This document shows positions 1 to 11,100 of a stretch of 64,000 nt of DNA, piece by piece (position 1 is the stretch's first letter; each line of letters begins with the position of its first letter). The notes beneath the pieces are model-generated. The model worked only from the letters and a program-made list of their open reading frames with translations. It was not told the DNA's origin and made no database searches. The stretch spans positions 6,558,501 to 6,622,500 of the forward strand of contig OW051470.1 of assembly GCA_932521025.1 (NCBI GenBank), given 5' to 3'. Source of the DNA: Oscheius onirici. Its lineage: Eukaryota > Nematoda > Chromadorea > Rhabditida > Rhabditidae. Position numbers and translations under genes: made by a program.

Positions 1-34
1 CATACGCGGTAAATCGATAAAATTAGGGGTAAAC

Positions 35-374
35 CATGGCAGCAAATCCGAACTTTCCTTTTGCTGCGGGTTTAGGAGGTGGAGCCGGCTCGTCATCGTC
101 GTCGTCCCAGTTATCTTTTTCTTCTTCTGGCTCCTTCAGTTTCAAAGCCGCTAGTTTCTTTTCAGCAGCGTCGTCATCCCTAAAAACAGTTTTGTTAGCA
201 GGAAAGTGTGGTTGCAAGACATCTGCTTGCTTTGCAAAAAAACATGGTCAAACAAAATGACCGACATTGATTCTTTTCTGATTGTGAGTGACGAGATGTA
301 ATTGAAAAAAGACTAGCGAAAAATACTCACCAATCGTTGTCCTTGTTCTTTTTCGCGTTTTTCTTCGGAGGCAT
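35..374 (-). CDS. eif3j: Eukaryotic translation initiation factor 3 subunit J, N-terminal part
   Basis: Two exons are visible on the minus strand: 374-331 (ATG at 374-372; starts MPPKKNAKKNKDND and ends with a phase-2 GTGAGT donor) and 179-35 after a TTTTTAG acceptor. The join restores a Trp codon and reads NDWDDDAAEKKLA, then an acidic stretch KDNWDDDDDE followed by a proline/lysine-rich part. The KDNWDDDDDE motif and the acidic, Trp-containing N-terminus are what is known for eIF3j, the loosely bound subunit of eIF3 that contacts the 40S decoding centre. The exon probably ends at a weak donor near 34; if not, a stop follows a few codons later. The rest of the gene lies left of the window. 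The call rests on a short acidic motif, so a different acidic protein is possible. Confidence 0.6.
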
Positions 375-786
375 TTCTGTTTTGCTTTATTCGAAATGAC
401 CCGTAGTATCGAAAAATCTGAAAGATAGTAGGTAACTGGTGTTTTTATATTGTTATAAAGAACGTAACAATGTTCGTATAGTTTTACAAGAGAAAAAATA
501 TTTGCAATATGGCCTCGATGTTGCAAATTCTTGTTTGTACGCTTTTGTTACGCTATAACAAAATTTCGCAATGAAAATAGCAGAAACGTTTACTATAGAA
601 TTGCTGGTTTTGAAGGACTGCAGATGAATTAGAGCATGGCTACGTGTATTTTTCCTACCTTGCGTAATTTTATGTTTTTTTGAGGGCAAACTTTATGAGA
701 AAAGTCTGTTGGAATGCAAGAAAAAGTGAGAAAATGCCAAGATATATATGTTGACTTTTGTCTAATTTAAACGGGGACGTTTCTTT
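375..786. other. Intergenic, AT-rich
   Basis: This stretch lies upstream of the eIF3j start codon and would hold its promoter and 5' UTR. It is AT-rich with short ORFs that show no recognisable protein features. I see no RNA gene or repeat in it. Confidence 0.5.
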
Positions 787-1412
787 GGGGCTATCTCGCA
801 TCGAAAAAGTTCGATTTGAAAAAGGTCACTTTGCAAAAAATCTTGGCTGAGTACAGGCTTGTTGAATTCTTGAGCCGCGCCGCAGAATTCAGTGCTCCGG
901 TCTAGAGGCGCGCAGCGCCGCAGAGGATTTGGGCGGAATTTGAAAAACAAAACAGGTTTTTGCGTAAAAAAATACCTTAGCAACGTCTATATTTGAAGAG
1001 AAACCATGGAAAAGTGGAAGAAAACAGTTTTTCACTCATTTTGACTCTTTCTAAGTGTTTTCTCTTCAAATTTAGACGTTTCAAGGGTATTTTTTCCCGC
1101 TGAATCAATTAAAACGACCTAGAAGTCGAAAAAATGAGTATAAAGCACTTAAAAATGCAAAAACCTGCTTTGTTTTTCAAATTCCGCCCAAATCCTCTGC
1201 GGCGCTGCGCGCCTCTGTGGCCAGCGCTAAATTCTGCGGCGCGGCGCGTCTCTAGACCGGAGCGCTGAACTCTGCGGCGCGGCGCTGCGCCGCAAAATCA
1301 ACAAGCCTAGCTGAGTATCCAATGTTTAGTATGATGTAGCATCATACAAACATTGGATTTTTTGCAAAGTGACTTTTTTCAAATCGAACATTTTCGCTGC
1401 GAGACAGCCCCG
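787..1412. repeat. Foldback (long inverted repeat) element 1
   Basis: The ends read GGGGCTATCTCGC and GCGAGACAGCCCC, and the two arms are inverted copies of each other. The left arm (about 787-965) and right arm (about 1155-1412) share the AAAAAGGTCACTTTGCAAA-type stretch, a very GC-rich GCGGCGC/GCGCGCC tract and the GATTTGGGCGGAATTTG block. A second, inner inverted repeat lies at about 968-1000 and 1062-1096 (AACGTCTA...TTTGAAGAGAAA). The right arm also contains a small hairpin (TCCAATGTTT / AAACATTGGA). No protein is encoded. It shares its termini and the small hairpin with the element at 6045-7161, so both belong to one non-autonomous DNA element family. Confidence 0.8.
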
Positions 1413-1861
1413 TTTTTTTTAACAGGATCTTAACGCGGGATTCAAATATTTGTCCTGACTTTTTTTTTTGCGAATTCAGCGAAGTTGGTCACTCTTTCAA
1501 GCATTTCCTCACCTCACTGAATGTCTGACGAAAGTACAGAAAAGGTATAAATCTAACTTATTTGCCACTTACATATAGTCACGGGGTAGGAAATGTTGCA
1601 GCTTTCAATACGAGATGTTTGTTCTTGTGTCTCATGAAAGAATGGGAAAAGAAAAACGTTTCCGTTAGTAGCTCTGGCAGACTGAAGAGCTATTGTTTTG
1701 TAGGAGTGCAAGAGCGTTCTCTCTGACCTTTATACTCCTCGGTTACTGCGAAATACACGATGCGAGATGACGAAATTTCGCTCCGTCTATCTGATGAGAC
1801 AACTTTGTATGGACTATCTGTTTGAGTTATTGCTAGTAGTTTACAACGAAAATAAAAGAAT
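1413..1861. other. Intergenic, no gene seen
   Basis: This lies downstream of the Cys-loop receptor gene. On the plus strand at 1521 a short ATG-initiated reading (MSDESTEK) runs into a GTATAA donor-like site, but I find no partner exon, so I do not call a gene. Otherwise I see nothing. Confidence 0.4.
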
Positions 1862-3691
1862 TTATTGTGCGAATTTCACAAACTTTTCGATAAGATAAGA
1901 GCCGAGGAACAAAATTGTAAAGATCAGTGCAGCTATTGGTCTGATCAACGGTACAGCATTCTTCCAGTTCATGGGCTGCCCTGAACACAAACCTAGAAGT
2001 ACAGCTAAAAACGCAACCTTTTTCCATTTCCAGTTTACCGACAGCAAACGGTCTCACATGTTCCAAGTAGGGAGCCAGGAAGAGAGGCGGGCCGTAGTTT
2101 GTCTAGAATAATAAAACCTCTTGTGAAATTCTTATGCGAGAAAAGTACAAAACTCAGTTTTGTTAATCTCAATCCGATAAAGATACACAACTTCCAGACT
2201 CACCACGTTTACAAAACTGTGGAAGAGAAGATGAACGGCAAGCGCCATTACCAGAAGTACCATCAGTTCTCCGTACATAGAAACTCAAAGAACATCTTAT
2301 TGCGAGAAATGGAAAAACCAACCGGATTTCGGTACTCCCATGACAACCAAAGGAACTCCCTGCGTCAAGTCTTCCATGAAAACGAAAAGAATGAGAAGTG
2401 TGCTGAGTAGAGAGTAGAAGGCGTGAGTGACTTTGACGATAAAGAAGGAAGAAATCATAAGAGAGAAGATTATCTAGAACTGATTTTCTTTGTTTGTTTA
2501 CGGAACTTACAAAGATGGGAAGAACAATATTGACTCCAAAAAGAGCCGAATGTCTGCGGAAAGAGATTGTCAGTCTTGACATTGACCTAAACAGAAGATT
2601 TTTTTTCCAGATCACAGTTAATATTTACCAACTGGTAGCTGCATCTTCAGCCGTCAACGGCTCAGATTCGGAATAGTTTCCTCCTCGGTAGTAGACCACA
2701 CTCGTGTTGATATTTAGAATCTCAAAATCCGATACGATTCTCTTATCCGCTTGTTCTCCCCACCCTAAGCAAATTTTTGTTGGAAGCTATCAAACATACC
2801 GAGCATGAGAGTCGGTGGAATATGAGGACCGTAGACATGCAGATGTATCTTGTCAGTGGGCTCAGGGCTGTAGACGGTAATAGTACAACTGTTGTAGTCG
2901 TCCGGAAAGTCGGAATAGTCGAAAGCGCATCCAGCTTTTATTGAGAAGGTCGGATACATTTCTACTTTAGCACCCTAAAAAATCACAATCATGACTGATC
3001 AGAAAAAATACGGACCACTTTTGCTCCAAGAGTCTGCAAGAGAACATGGGCCACACTAGATATTTCAAACATCGAGTAGACGCCCGAGGCAGTGTTGGAC
3101 ACTGACAGTTTGGGATTCCAGACCTGAAAGATTCTAATTTGCAAAGAACAATGAGTGACACGACCTGCCACTTTTTGGTACGAGTGATCTTTATCCCGTT
3201 GTAGCTCTCCGAGTCCCATCCGAGTTTCTCATCTTTCCAAGTCTGAATAAGCATTGCTATTTTTATGATAAGAACTACCATGTAGAGATGACCGTGGACA
3301 GTGATAGTCTGTTCCTTTTGGTTGATGGAGATGTGCACAACGTGCCAATGCAGGTAAATGTCCATAGGATCGGTGGCATTTCTGAATATCGTTAACTTTT
3401 GACGAATCAAACGAAGGTACTGAACAGGTCGGATCAGAGGAAGATAGTCCTTGAAAAGATCCTTTTCCAAAGTGGTTTCATACTCGATATAAGTCTTGTT
3501 GTAGACGGCTAAATACTTACAATTTTATGTGAATGTGCCGTATCAAGTTCGAGAAACTTAAAAACAACTGTACCTTGTGCATCAGCATCAATAGGATCTA
3601 TTCCAATTGGCTCTTCTAGATCTCGTACGGGTTCGTCAGGACTTTGTGTGAGAACGGCTGTCAGAAGACAGCTCAATAGCAACAGACGCAT
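1862..3691 (-). CDS. Cys-loop ligand-gated ion channel subunit
   Basis: This multi-exon gene starts at ATG 3691 with signal peptide MRLLLLSCLLTAVLTQ and ends at the TAA at 1864-1862. Known family marks appear in order: an N-terminal helix and RPV segment (DYLPLIRPVQ), the loop tryptophan segment TWKDEKLGWD, WNPKLSVSN, and the Cys-loop itself, CAFDYSDFPDDYNSC, with exactly 13 residues between the cysteines. After VYYRGGNYSESEP comes TM1 (LFGVNIVLPIF after an Arg-rich lead-in), hydrophobic segments at about 2.3-2.5 kb and 2.2-2.3 kb, and TM4 (LIRPIAALIFTILFLGSYL) close to the C-terminus. Such subunits form pentameric channels in the cell membrane gated by transmitters or other small ligands. 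I cannot assign the ligand or ion selectivity. Exon ends in the TM2-TM3 part are approximate. Nematodes carry many divergent members (lgc genes), so no symbol is given. Confidence 0.85.
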
Positions 3692-3878
3692 AATGTCAAT
3701 TGTTTGGTAGGCAGAGTTTATTGGGTCGAGAGACGAAATCTGATACTGTTGTCTATCGATCAGACACTGTCCCAAAACAAAAAGCCGGGATGAATATTTA
3801 TTGAACAGGAGATGACCAGTCTTCTGTTGGTAAGCACGACGAGCAGATACTAGTATATACAGGCTGGGCTATTTACGT

Positions 3879-4140
3879 TTAGCAGCGGCCGCAAGCTTTG
3901 GCACATTTTTTAGCGATTTCTTCAAATTGCGGATCCGAACAAGAAGGCTGGAAGATAGCGCAGTGAGCATCCTCTGAATTTGAAGACTGGTTTAGGGTAT
4001 AAAATGGCAACATACCGTGTTCGTTCTTGCACACCGTCGAAGCCATGGCGATGGCCAAGAAGGCGAAAAGAAGGAAGAAGACCTGAAGAGAAACAATAGT
4101 TTTAGGAAGAGATGGGTGTAGAACTCACTTTTCCGAACAT
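3879..4140 (-). CDS. Small secreted ShK-like peptide A
   Basis: There are three exons: MFGK (ATG at 4140), then a hydrophobic signal segment VFFLLFAFLAIAMAS with TVCKNEH, then a last exon ending TAA at 3881-3879. Phases match (0 and 1) across GTGAGT/CTTCAG and GTATGT/ATTCAG splice sites. The mature part is about 45 residues with six cysteines arranged C...C(6)C...C(3)C(2)C and finishing CAKACGRC. This is the spacing of the ShK (ShKT) domain, common in nematode secreted proteins as a stand-alone peptide or appended to enzymes. Its role here is unknown. It has a look-alike on the opposite strand at 5471-5735. Confidence 0.75.
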
Positions 4141-4467
4141 TGTGAAAATGATGCTTTCCTATCGATACGGTAGTCATTTATAGTGGACACGAGACAACAA
4201 AGGAGGCGTGATTCCATTGACTTCTTTGTTCGGATATAATGAAACAGCAAACACTCGGCTCAAAAGGATAGTGTGGCAGTACTAAGCGCTCTAAAAACAA
4301 CTAAGAGCTACAGATGGAATAACATTCACAGCGAAAAACTAATTAGAGAATTCAGTATAGAGTGTGTTTTTCACAAAACTCTGTTTCCAATAGGGTTTGC
4401 ATGGCCAGTTCACTTATGAACATCTCCCGTGCAGCTGATATTTCGAGGAAACTCATCAATTTGAACC
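4141..4467. other. Intergenic, upstream of ShK-like peptide A
   Basis: This is the presumed promoter of the small secreted gene on the minus strand. I see no coding potential and no RNA gene. Confidence 0.4.
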
Positions 4468-4657
4468 TAAAGTCTGTTCAAAAAAAGAACGCAACAGTAA
4501 CCCACAAATATTTCGCTTCGAGAACCACAAACCCCTGAAGCGCGCCAATTCACCATTGAGAAAATCAAGAAATCGTTTTGAATTGTTGCAGTTTACCCTG
4601 AAAATCAGCGAAATATTTATGGGTTACTGTTGCGTTCTTATTTTTGAACAGACTTTA
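4468..4657. repeat. Palindromic MITE of about 190 bp
   Basis: The termini are inverted copies of about 49 bp: TAAAGTCTGTTCAAAAA at the left and TTTTTGAACAGACTTTA at the right, continuing inward through GAACGCAACAGTAACCC and an AAATATTTCGC core. A unique spacer of about 90 bp separates the arms. TA at both ends fits the TA target duplication of Tc1/mariner-type elements. It has no coding capacity and is best read as a miniature inverted-repeat transposable element. Confidence 0.8.
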
Positions 4658-4857
4658 GTTTGTGCGACCACAAATGCATTGCTATTTGAGCTTTGTGTGA
4701 TTCATAGGATTATTTGAGCAAAAAAAACCTGAAAGCATTGTTCTTGCCAACTCCCCGCTGCCAACGTGTAAGTCTTATGACTGTTTGCAGAAGCAGCGTT
4801 GATGAGTCGCTTAGTTGTCACCTGTGATTTCATTGTGTGTGATGCAGTAAGGCTAAT

Positions 4858-5106
4858 GTACTGTCAAATCAGGTTTTGTAAAACCCAAGTTCGTAAATCC
4901 CAAGTTCGAAACCCGCTTCAGCCCAACCAAGGCTTCTACCCTTCCCGAAGGTCGGTAAATTGGTAGTAGCTTGCTACGAAGTGCGTTCCTAGCAAAGGTT
5001 GGGCAACTTTGGAACGTTCACGCCCTCGCAACCATGTTCCTCAGGTAGCACTTGCTAGCATAATTGCTAGGAGTCGGGAGATACTTTACTTTACTGTCAA
5101 ATCAGG
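4858..5106. mobile_element. SINE-like retroposon with 15-bp target-site duplication
   Basis: The 15-bp direct repeat TACTGTCAAATCAGG occurs at 4859-4873 and 5092-5106 and brackets about 218 bp of unrelated sequence. The insert has a GTTCGAAACCC segment resembling a Pol III B box and ends in a simple ACTTTACTT-type tract just before the second copy. A perfect long target duplication around a short non-coding insert is the mark of a retroposed element. The orientation and source RNA are not certain. Confidence 0.7.
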
Positions 5107-5470
5107 CTCATGCCGGCGACAGTACTGCACCTTATTTGATTGCATACCGTAGTACAAGGGACCGACCATAATATAATAGTATGAGTAAGAATACCCAGAC
5201 TGTGAACAGCTTAAAATAACCGTCACCGGTTTCCGTGAAAAGCAGTAAGAAAGCTATAGTATACTTTTTTCTATGACATTCGTCAGAAGCACGCAAAAGT
5301 TTTTCGCAATGTTTGATTTTGTTCTGTCGCTTCAGCAGAAGGCCACGTATTCCTTTGCCGGTGTACCAATAGACTCATTTTCATTAACAGCTGAGCAAAC
5401 TGTACTCCCCCGACATCCTCCGGGTGGCTTCAAAAGCGGGAGTGCGCCTGAATCTTCACTACTTGTCGCC
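5107..5470. other. Intergenic, upstream of ShK-like peptide B
   Basis: This is the presumed promoter region for the plus-strand gene at 5471. An in-frame upstream reading exists from 5273 but it is in a different frame from the signal peptide and looks non-coding. Confidence 0.4.
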
Positions 5471-5735
5471 ATGTTCTCCAAGAGATTCTTCCTTCTTCTT
5501 CTGGTTGCTTTCACCGTCTTCTTCTCCTCTGCCAAGGCTGAAGTTGTTGAGACTACCATTTGCAAAGACGATCGTAAGTTACCGAGAAAAAGGACAAATA
5601 CCACTTCATATTGCAGTTGAAGCTGACCTCTGCGCTATTGTCAAGTCAACCTGCGGAACTGCCAACGAAATGGACGCCGGCCAGAAATGCAGACTTACCT
5701 GCGGATATTGCACTCCTGATACTCCAACCGCTTAA
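5471..5735 (+). CDS. Small secreted ShK-like peptide B
   Basis: Two exons, 5471-5573 and 5617-5735, join across GTAAGT/TTGCAG in phase 1. The product starts MFSKRFFLLLLVAFTVFFSS, a clear signal peptide, followed by an acidic linker and six cysteines ending CRLTCGYC, then a short Thr/Pro tail (TPDTPTA). The cysteine pattern is that of an ShK domain. An AATAAA lies about 70 bp past the stop codon. The gene sits 1.3 kb from, and on the opposite strand to, the similar peptide gene at 3879-4140, so the pair may be old duplicates. Function unknown. Confidence 0.8.
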
Positions 5736-6044
5736 ACTGCGATTCGTCACATTAATCTGCTCGTCGTGCTTCATATAGTAAGGGACTGGTCATCTCTTGC
5801 TCTCAATAAAACGTTCGCCCCGCAATTTCAGTCTATCAACTTCAGTCTTGTAAAAACAACAAACCAAACCCAAAACATGTAGGGGATTAAAAGTATTCTT
5901 GGCAGAAAAACTCCACTCACCAAGATCACCTATCCCTTTCTAATATCCCAATTCCAAAACTGAAGGAATGAACTGTGGAGATTGAACCTTTATTTTATCT
6001 TTGCGGAAAAATTGTCAACGCCTAACTGTTTTATATAGTTTGGT
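5736..6044. other. 3' flank of ShK-like peptide B
   Basis: It contains the AATAAA at about 5805 that probably ends the upstream transcript. Nothing else recognisable up to the foldback element. Confidence 0.4.
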
Positions 6045-7161
6045 GCTGTCTCGCAGCGAAAACGTTCGATTTGAAAAAGGTCACTTTGCAAAAGTCTTGG
6101 CTGACAAGGGAAGCCTGTCAACTTAAGGTGGGGTTTCGAAACGAGTATAGTGTCTGTCGATAGCCCTTGGCAAGGGGATTCCGGGATACACTTCCAAATT
6201 TGCTTATGAGCAGACTGGTCCGAGTTATGGACGTTTTAAAAACCGTCACACCCGTACCGTAAAATATCTCGCGCGGGAGAGGATATTGAAAACATCAGGC
6301 TTGTTGATTCTGGGTTGTTGCGCTGCGCCGCGCTGCATTCTGGGCTGGGCTGCGCCGCGGCCAGGTTGGACTTTGCGGCGGGCTAAAATAAATCATTTCG
6401 CATTTTTTTCTGATTTTTTTTTGTTTCCAAATACGTCCCCCGATTAGATTTAGTTTTGCCATCAGAAAAATTGAAGAAAAATCGAAAACTGACGACAAAA
6501 ATAGAAGAAAATGCGGATTTTTGACGAAATTCGGTAAAAATAGCAGTATAGAATTAGATTTAGTTTTGCCATCAGAAAAATTGAAGAAAAATCGAAAACT
6601 GACGACAAAAATAGAAGAAAATGCGGATTTTTGACGAAATTCGGTAAAAAAAGCAGTTTTCTTCTATTTTCATTGTCAGTTTTCAATTTTTCTGATGGCA
6701 AAACTAAATCTAATCGGGGGACGTATTTGGAAACAAAAAAAATCAGAAAAAAATGCGAAATGAATTATTTTAGCCCGCCGCAAAGTCCAACCTGGCCGCA
6801 GCGTGGCGCAGCCCAGACCGCAGCGCAACAACCCAGAATCAACAAGCCTGATGTTTTCAATATCCTCTCCCGCGCGAGATATTTTACGGTACGGGTGTGA
6901 CGGTTTTTAAAACGTCCATAACTCGGACCAGTCTGCTCATAAGCAAATTTGGAAGTGTATCCCGGAATCCCCTTGCCAAGGGCTATCGACAGACACTATA
7001 CTTGTTTCAAAACTCCACCTTAAGTTGTCAGGCTTCCCTTGTGAGTATCCAATGTTTACACGTTACATCAATTTGGCTACAGCACACAAACATTGGATAC
7101 TCTGCCAGAATTTTTATAAAGTGACCATTTTCAAATCGAACACTTTCACGGCGAGACAGCC
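6045..7161. repeat. Foldback element 2, related to element 1
   Basis: The ends read GCTGTCTCGC and GCGAGACAGC. Arms of roughly 500 bp (6045-6545 and about 6655-7161) are near-perfect inverted copies, sharing AAGGGAAGCCTGTCAACTTA, the ATACACTTCCAAATTTGC block, the AATATCTCGCGCGGGAGAGG block and a GC-rich CGCCGCGG tract. The subterminal block (TTCGATTTGAAAAAGGTCAC) and a small TCCAATGTTT hairpin in the right arm are shared with the 787-1412 element. There is no coding sequence. It is a non-autonomous inverted-repeat element, larger than a typical MITE. Confidence 0.85.
6443..6656. repeat. Direct duplication inside foldback element 2
   Basis: Copies at 6443-6546 and 6553-6656 are offset by 110 bp and nearly identical (ATTAGATTTAGTTTTGCC...GAAATTCGGTAAAAA). 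The same sequence appears inverted at about 6650-6715 as the start of the right arm. So one arm has been locally duplicated, leaving the palindrome asymmetric. Confidence 0.85.
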
Positions 7162-7483
7162 CTAAAAGTTTTGCAATTTTCTCTTTCTTCGAAGCCCGAA
7201 CTAGTTACCTTCTTGCTCAATCTTTTTATTTCGAGATTATTTTTGTGAAACTAGGGTATTCATTTTGTTTACAACGACATAAACCCCATATCTTGTGCGT
7301 GCAACGTTTGATAGTCGTCATTTCAGATTGGTGATGTTTTAAAACAATTTCATGCTATATTTTTACGATATGTTTTTTCGTTTACACCAGCTGTCAGCCT
7401 TCACTGCAAAGTTTCATGTTTTTTTTTCGATCCTCAAAGATAGAAAATCAATTTTATCGTAATGTCCTACTAAAAACAAATTA

Positions 7484-7609
7484 GCAAAAAAAATCTCCTG
7501 GCGGACTCGAACCCGGGTTGTTTGCGTCGAACGTGTCGCCACTTATATACCATTACACCAAAATTTTGCCACGGACATACAAACAAACACACAGAGTCCG
7601 CCACAGACA
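7484..7609 (-). ncRNA. Pol III tRNA-like unit (tRNA-derived, not a clean tRNA)
   Basis: On the minus strand a TGGTGTAATGG box A (7560-7550) is followed 47 nt later by GGTTCGAGTCC (7513-7503), a perfect B-box match, and then by a T8 run at about 7491-7484, a Pol III terminator. The spacing is that of an intronless tRNA. However, the acceptor and T stems do not pair as in a cloverleaf. Instead GGCGGACTC (7602-7594) upstream of box A pairs perfectly with GAGTCCGCC (7508-7500), making one long stem around the unit. It is either a tRNA pseudogene, a SINE head or a small structured RNA. Confidence 0.55.
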
Positions 7610-8168
7610 CCTTTTAGTTTAGATATGCAAGATTGTACATTCAGCTCCCTGAAAGTACACATTCTTTAGTTTTTCTCGACTCTTTTCAAGTATTTCAGTT
7701 TATGTTTAATTTAATTCAGGCAGAATAACTCGACTACTCAACCGTCATAGTTCGCCACTGAGTAAATCAAGGTTAGTCTGTTTACGTTTCTAAATAAAAA
7801 ACCTGTTTATTCGGTATTCAAGGTACTTCACCTGACCGAGATCACATCCGAAGAGTAGAGGGTTCTTGGAGTGATAGAGGTTTCTAAATACATGTTGGTT
7901 TCTCAAACGAATGAAACAAAACGTATATTGTTATTCTGATTATAGAAATATCGAAACTCCTGCCACACTCAAAGTCATTACACATTTATAAATTAAACCG
8001 GTACAACCATTATTCACTCGAAAGGCACAACTACACGAGAACAAATTGGCAGTATGGACATGAAAAATGGAATCATAGTTTTTGAGTATGTGACATAAGA
8101 GAAGTTTGAGGAATATTTTAGCTAATCAAATACTACGAGAGTGAAAGAAATATGTGGCAAAGATATGT
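7610..8168. other. Intergenic, 3' flank of the dig-1-like gene
   Basis: This follows the stop codon of the giant gene (minus strand) and would contain its 3' UTR. I see no other gene. Confidence 0.4.
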
Positions 8169-11100
8169 TTAGAAAAGCCACTTGAAAGCCCGTTTAACCG
8201 CGATAGGTACTGTTGACCATTCGAAAGTTATCAGCCGATCATCTTTTCCTTTGATTGTCGCCTGAAACAAAATATTTTTTTTATTGAAAAAAGTAACCTT
8301 GTAGCTTGTTTTTGCTTCAGGTGCGCTACCACCTGCAGCAAAATCGTTCGCTTTGGCGTTGCTGTTAAGGTATTGTCCTAGAAGTTGAGCAATACGATCA
8401 AAGCTAAATAAATTGACATTTAAATATTTAGACGATACATACGAGTGAGCTGGATCAACACATAACGTTGGATCTAATGGATCCCTCATAAGACCATATG
8501 GGCAGGCGCAGTAAAAGGCTCCTGGAGTGTTGACACATCCATGAGAACAGCCCCCGATATTGTTTGAACATTCGTCGATATCTATGATTTCACATTGACA
8601 ATATCTCTTTCACAATCCTACCAAAACAGGCTCCGTTCCGTAACACGTATCCTTGCGGGCATCGACCTCCATGTGAGGGTACCTAACTTATTCTCATTTG
8701 GAATTGTTTACTCTCACCTTGCATGGACATTCTGAATTATTTGCCGGTGGAAGAGTTGAGATTGGTCGTTCAAGGTCAAGAATAACATCACAGCTTGGGC
8801 GTATCACGGCATCTCCTCCTGTTCGGCAGACACAGTTGCATGGGGCTAGATCGCTGCTCGGCTGATAATTAGCGGGTGGTGTTGTATCTATGTTTTGCTT
8901 TAAATTTTAATTTCTTTGGAACTCACCGCTACTGAGATCTACTTCGGCACAGTTGCTATCTTGAATTGTCTTGTTTGTGGCAACTACGCAAACTGTATAT
9001 ACATTGTTAGTAGGAAGATTCTGAACGTCCTTCTGTTTCACATCTTTGAGAATAGCCTTACCGCTATCACAGTTCCGAAACTGTCCCGACACACGGCCGG
9101 TCTTGTTTGCCAGTTTCCCTGAGGAATAGTTTTGTCATGTGAGTAACGAATTGTGTAGTTCTGAAATATCGAAGCTGTTCACTTGTTTTTCTATTTACCG
9201 ATCTGTTATTTGTACAACATGTCCAGGTTACGGTGAAAGAGTTTGGTGACAGCGGCGTTACTTCTATGTTTGATGGCTCGCTGCTTGCATGATGATGCTC
9301 TAGAAATCTTTTTTCTCTTCTTTTTTAAACGAAAACAAACTGTCAGAGATTGGAACGGAAGTGGTCTTTTTGATCTGCGTAGAAACTGTAATTGCTGTCA
9401 AATGATCGCAAATAGCGTATGACATCCAGCTGTTGAAAAGATCGTTTGGAGAGCTCCATTCGCTGAGATGAATAACTCTGAAAACATATGATTTACAGAT
9501 CTAACGACAATTTTATACCTTGTAGCGCTCTTTCCTGCCATTTGGGACAGCAGGTCCGTGGTAGGTTTTCGGACTGAGAGCCCAACAAACTTGTGGTTGT
9601 ATTTTTCCGTTGCAAACTCTGCACTTGTCAAAGCTTGGTCCCTGGTTCCAGAAGTTGAGTTCTTTTCAAAATATTAACTTACTTGCTTGTACTGTCAGAG
9701 CTGACCACTAACATTATACGTTCTGATCCATGAATGAATTTATCGTTTGAAAGATCGATCATTTCATCAATGGCAGCCCCAAGAATTGGAGATTCCGTAT
9801 CCTCACTGAATATTTTGTTTTTAAATGGAGAGAAAGAAACCTTGTCTGAGTCACATCGTTCAAGACCATTTCGACCTGAGTGGTTTCAAGTGCTGAGTAC
9901 CGATTCACTACTTTTTCACTGTTGACTGTGATAATATTCACTGTGACCAAACGTTCGTCGTGATCGAATTTGCTGTTGAAGAATTGTCCTATATGATCCA
10001 GTACGAAACGGAAGTTCTAAAATTTTAAAATTTGCACCCCAAAACTCAATACAAACCTGATTTGCTGACCGTGAGGTAAGGTCGATCAAAATATTGATTT
10101 GCATAGGCCTTTTGATTCCATCGCTACATAGAGCAGGAGTTTCAATAGCGCGCGTAGTTCTCCATCTAATTTTAATTGTGTCCGTTACTGAATTCAAAAA
10201 CCTTGGTGTTGTGACGTCTCGTTTTGTTGTACGATGTACTGAAGAGGCAGTCGGTGTTGAAAGATCCGTGAACATGATCCGGCTACAGATAAACCGACTC
10301 AACGTACTAACTTGCATGTCAACATCAAAAGGCGATTGAATTTGATAAACGTGATCCATGTTCTCCTCACCTGGAGTCAAAATAGTCATGAGTGTATAAA
10401 TATTCATACCGGCAATTCGCTTGAGTACAGCAAGCTGGTCTGGATCTGACTGAACTGCTACAACGAACAGTTGTACGTTGTACGTTTCCCGAAGGTCAGC
10501 TGCAGCACTGGCCGCATTACCTCTGCGAACCAGTAATATTTTTTCGACAATACTCACCTATTTTTTCCATTTGCGATCATTATCACTATGCGACTTGCAT
10601 TCTCTCGGCCGTGCAGCTATGAACAACGTTAAATATACTTTTTTAAAAGTACCTGGAATTGTTGCCTCGCTGCGTTCAGACCGTAGAGAGCAATCGCTTG
10701 CCCGTCATTGATCTTTTCCGTATCGGTTATTTTTTCAATGAGTTCGATACGATCTTCATAATTTCCAAGAGCTACAGGAACGGCAACTTTATCGCTGTAA
10801 AGAAGAGTCACATACACAATTTTTACACCAACCTGTAGATAATAAATCCTATTCGAACCACATCAGGAGCCAAATCAAATGCTTCATCAACTAGACCAGC
10901 AACACTTTCCTTCATAGAAACAAATTCATCAGATGCAAAGTTTTCAGAAGAGTCGAGCATGATTATAACGTCGGCCTAAAGAAAAATCCAGCATTAGAAA
11001 TTCAGTTACCTCGAAATCCAGCTTATTGCATTCTCTGTGAGCAAAAGTTCCCTGAAGTGTAGTTTTTCGTTGCTCCCAAGGTCTTCCAGTTCCTGGAGTG

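Noticed and set aside
7484-7560. Functional tRNA gene
   Set aside because: Boxes A and B are at tRNA spacing, but the acceptor and T stems do not pair and no anticodon loop with a proper U33 is visible.
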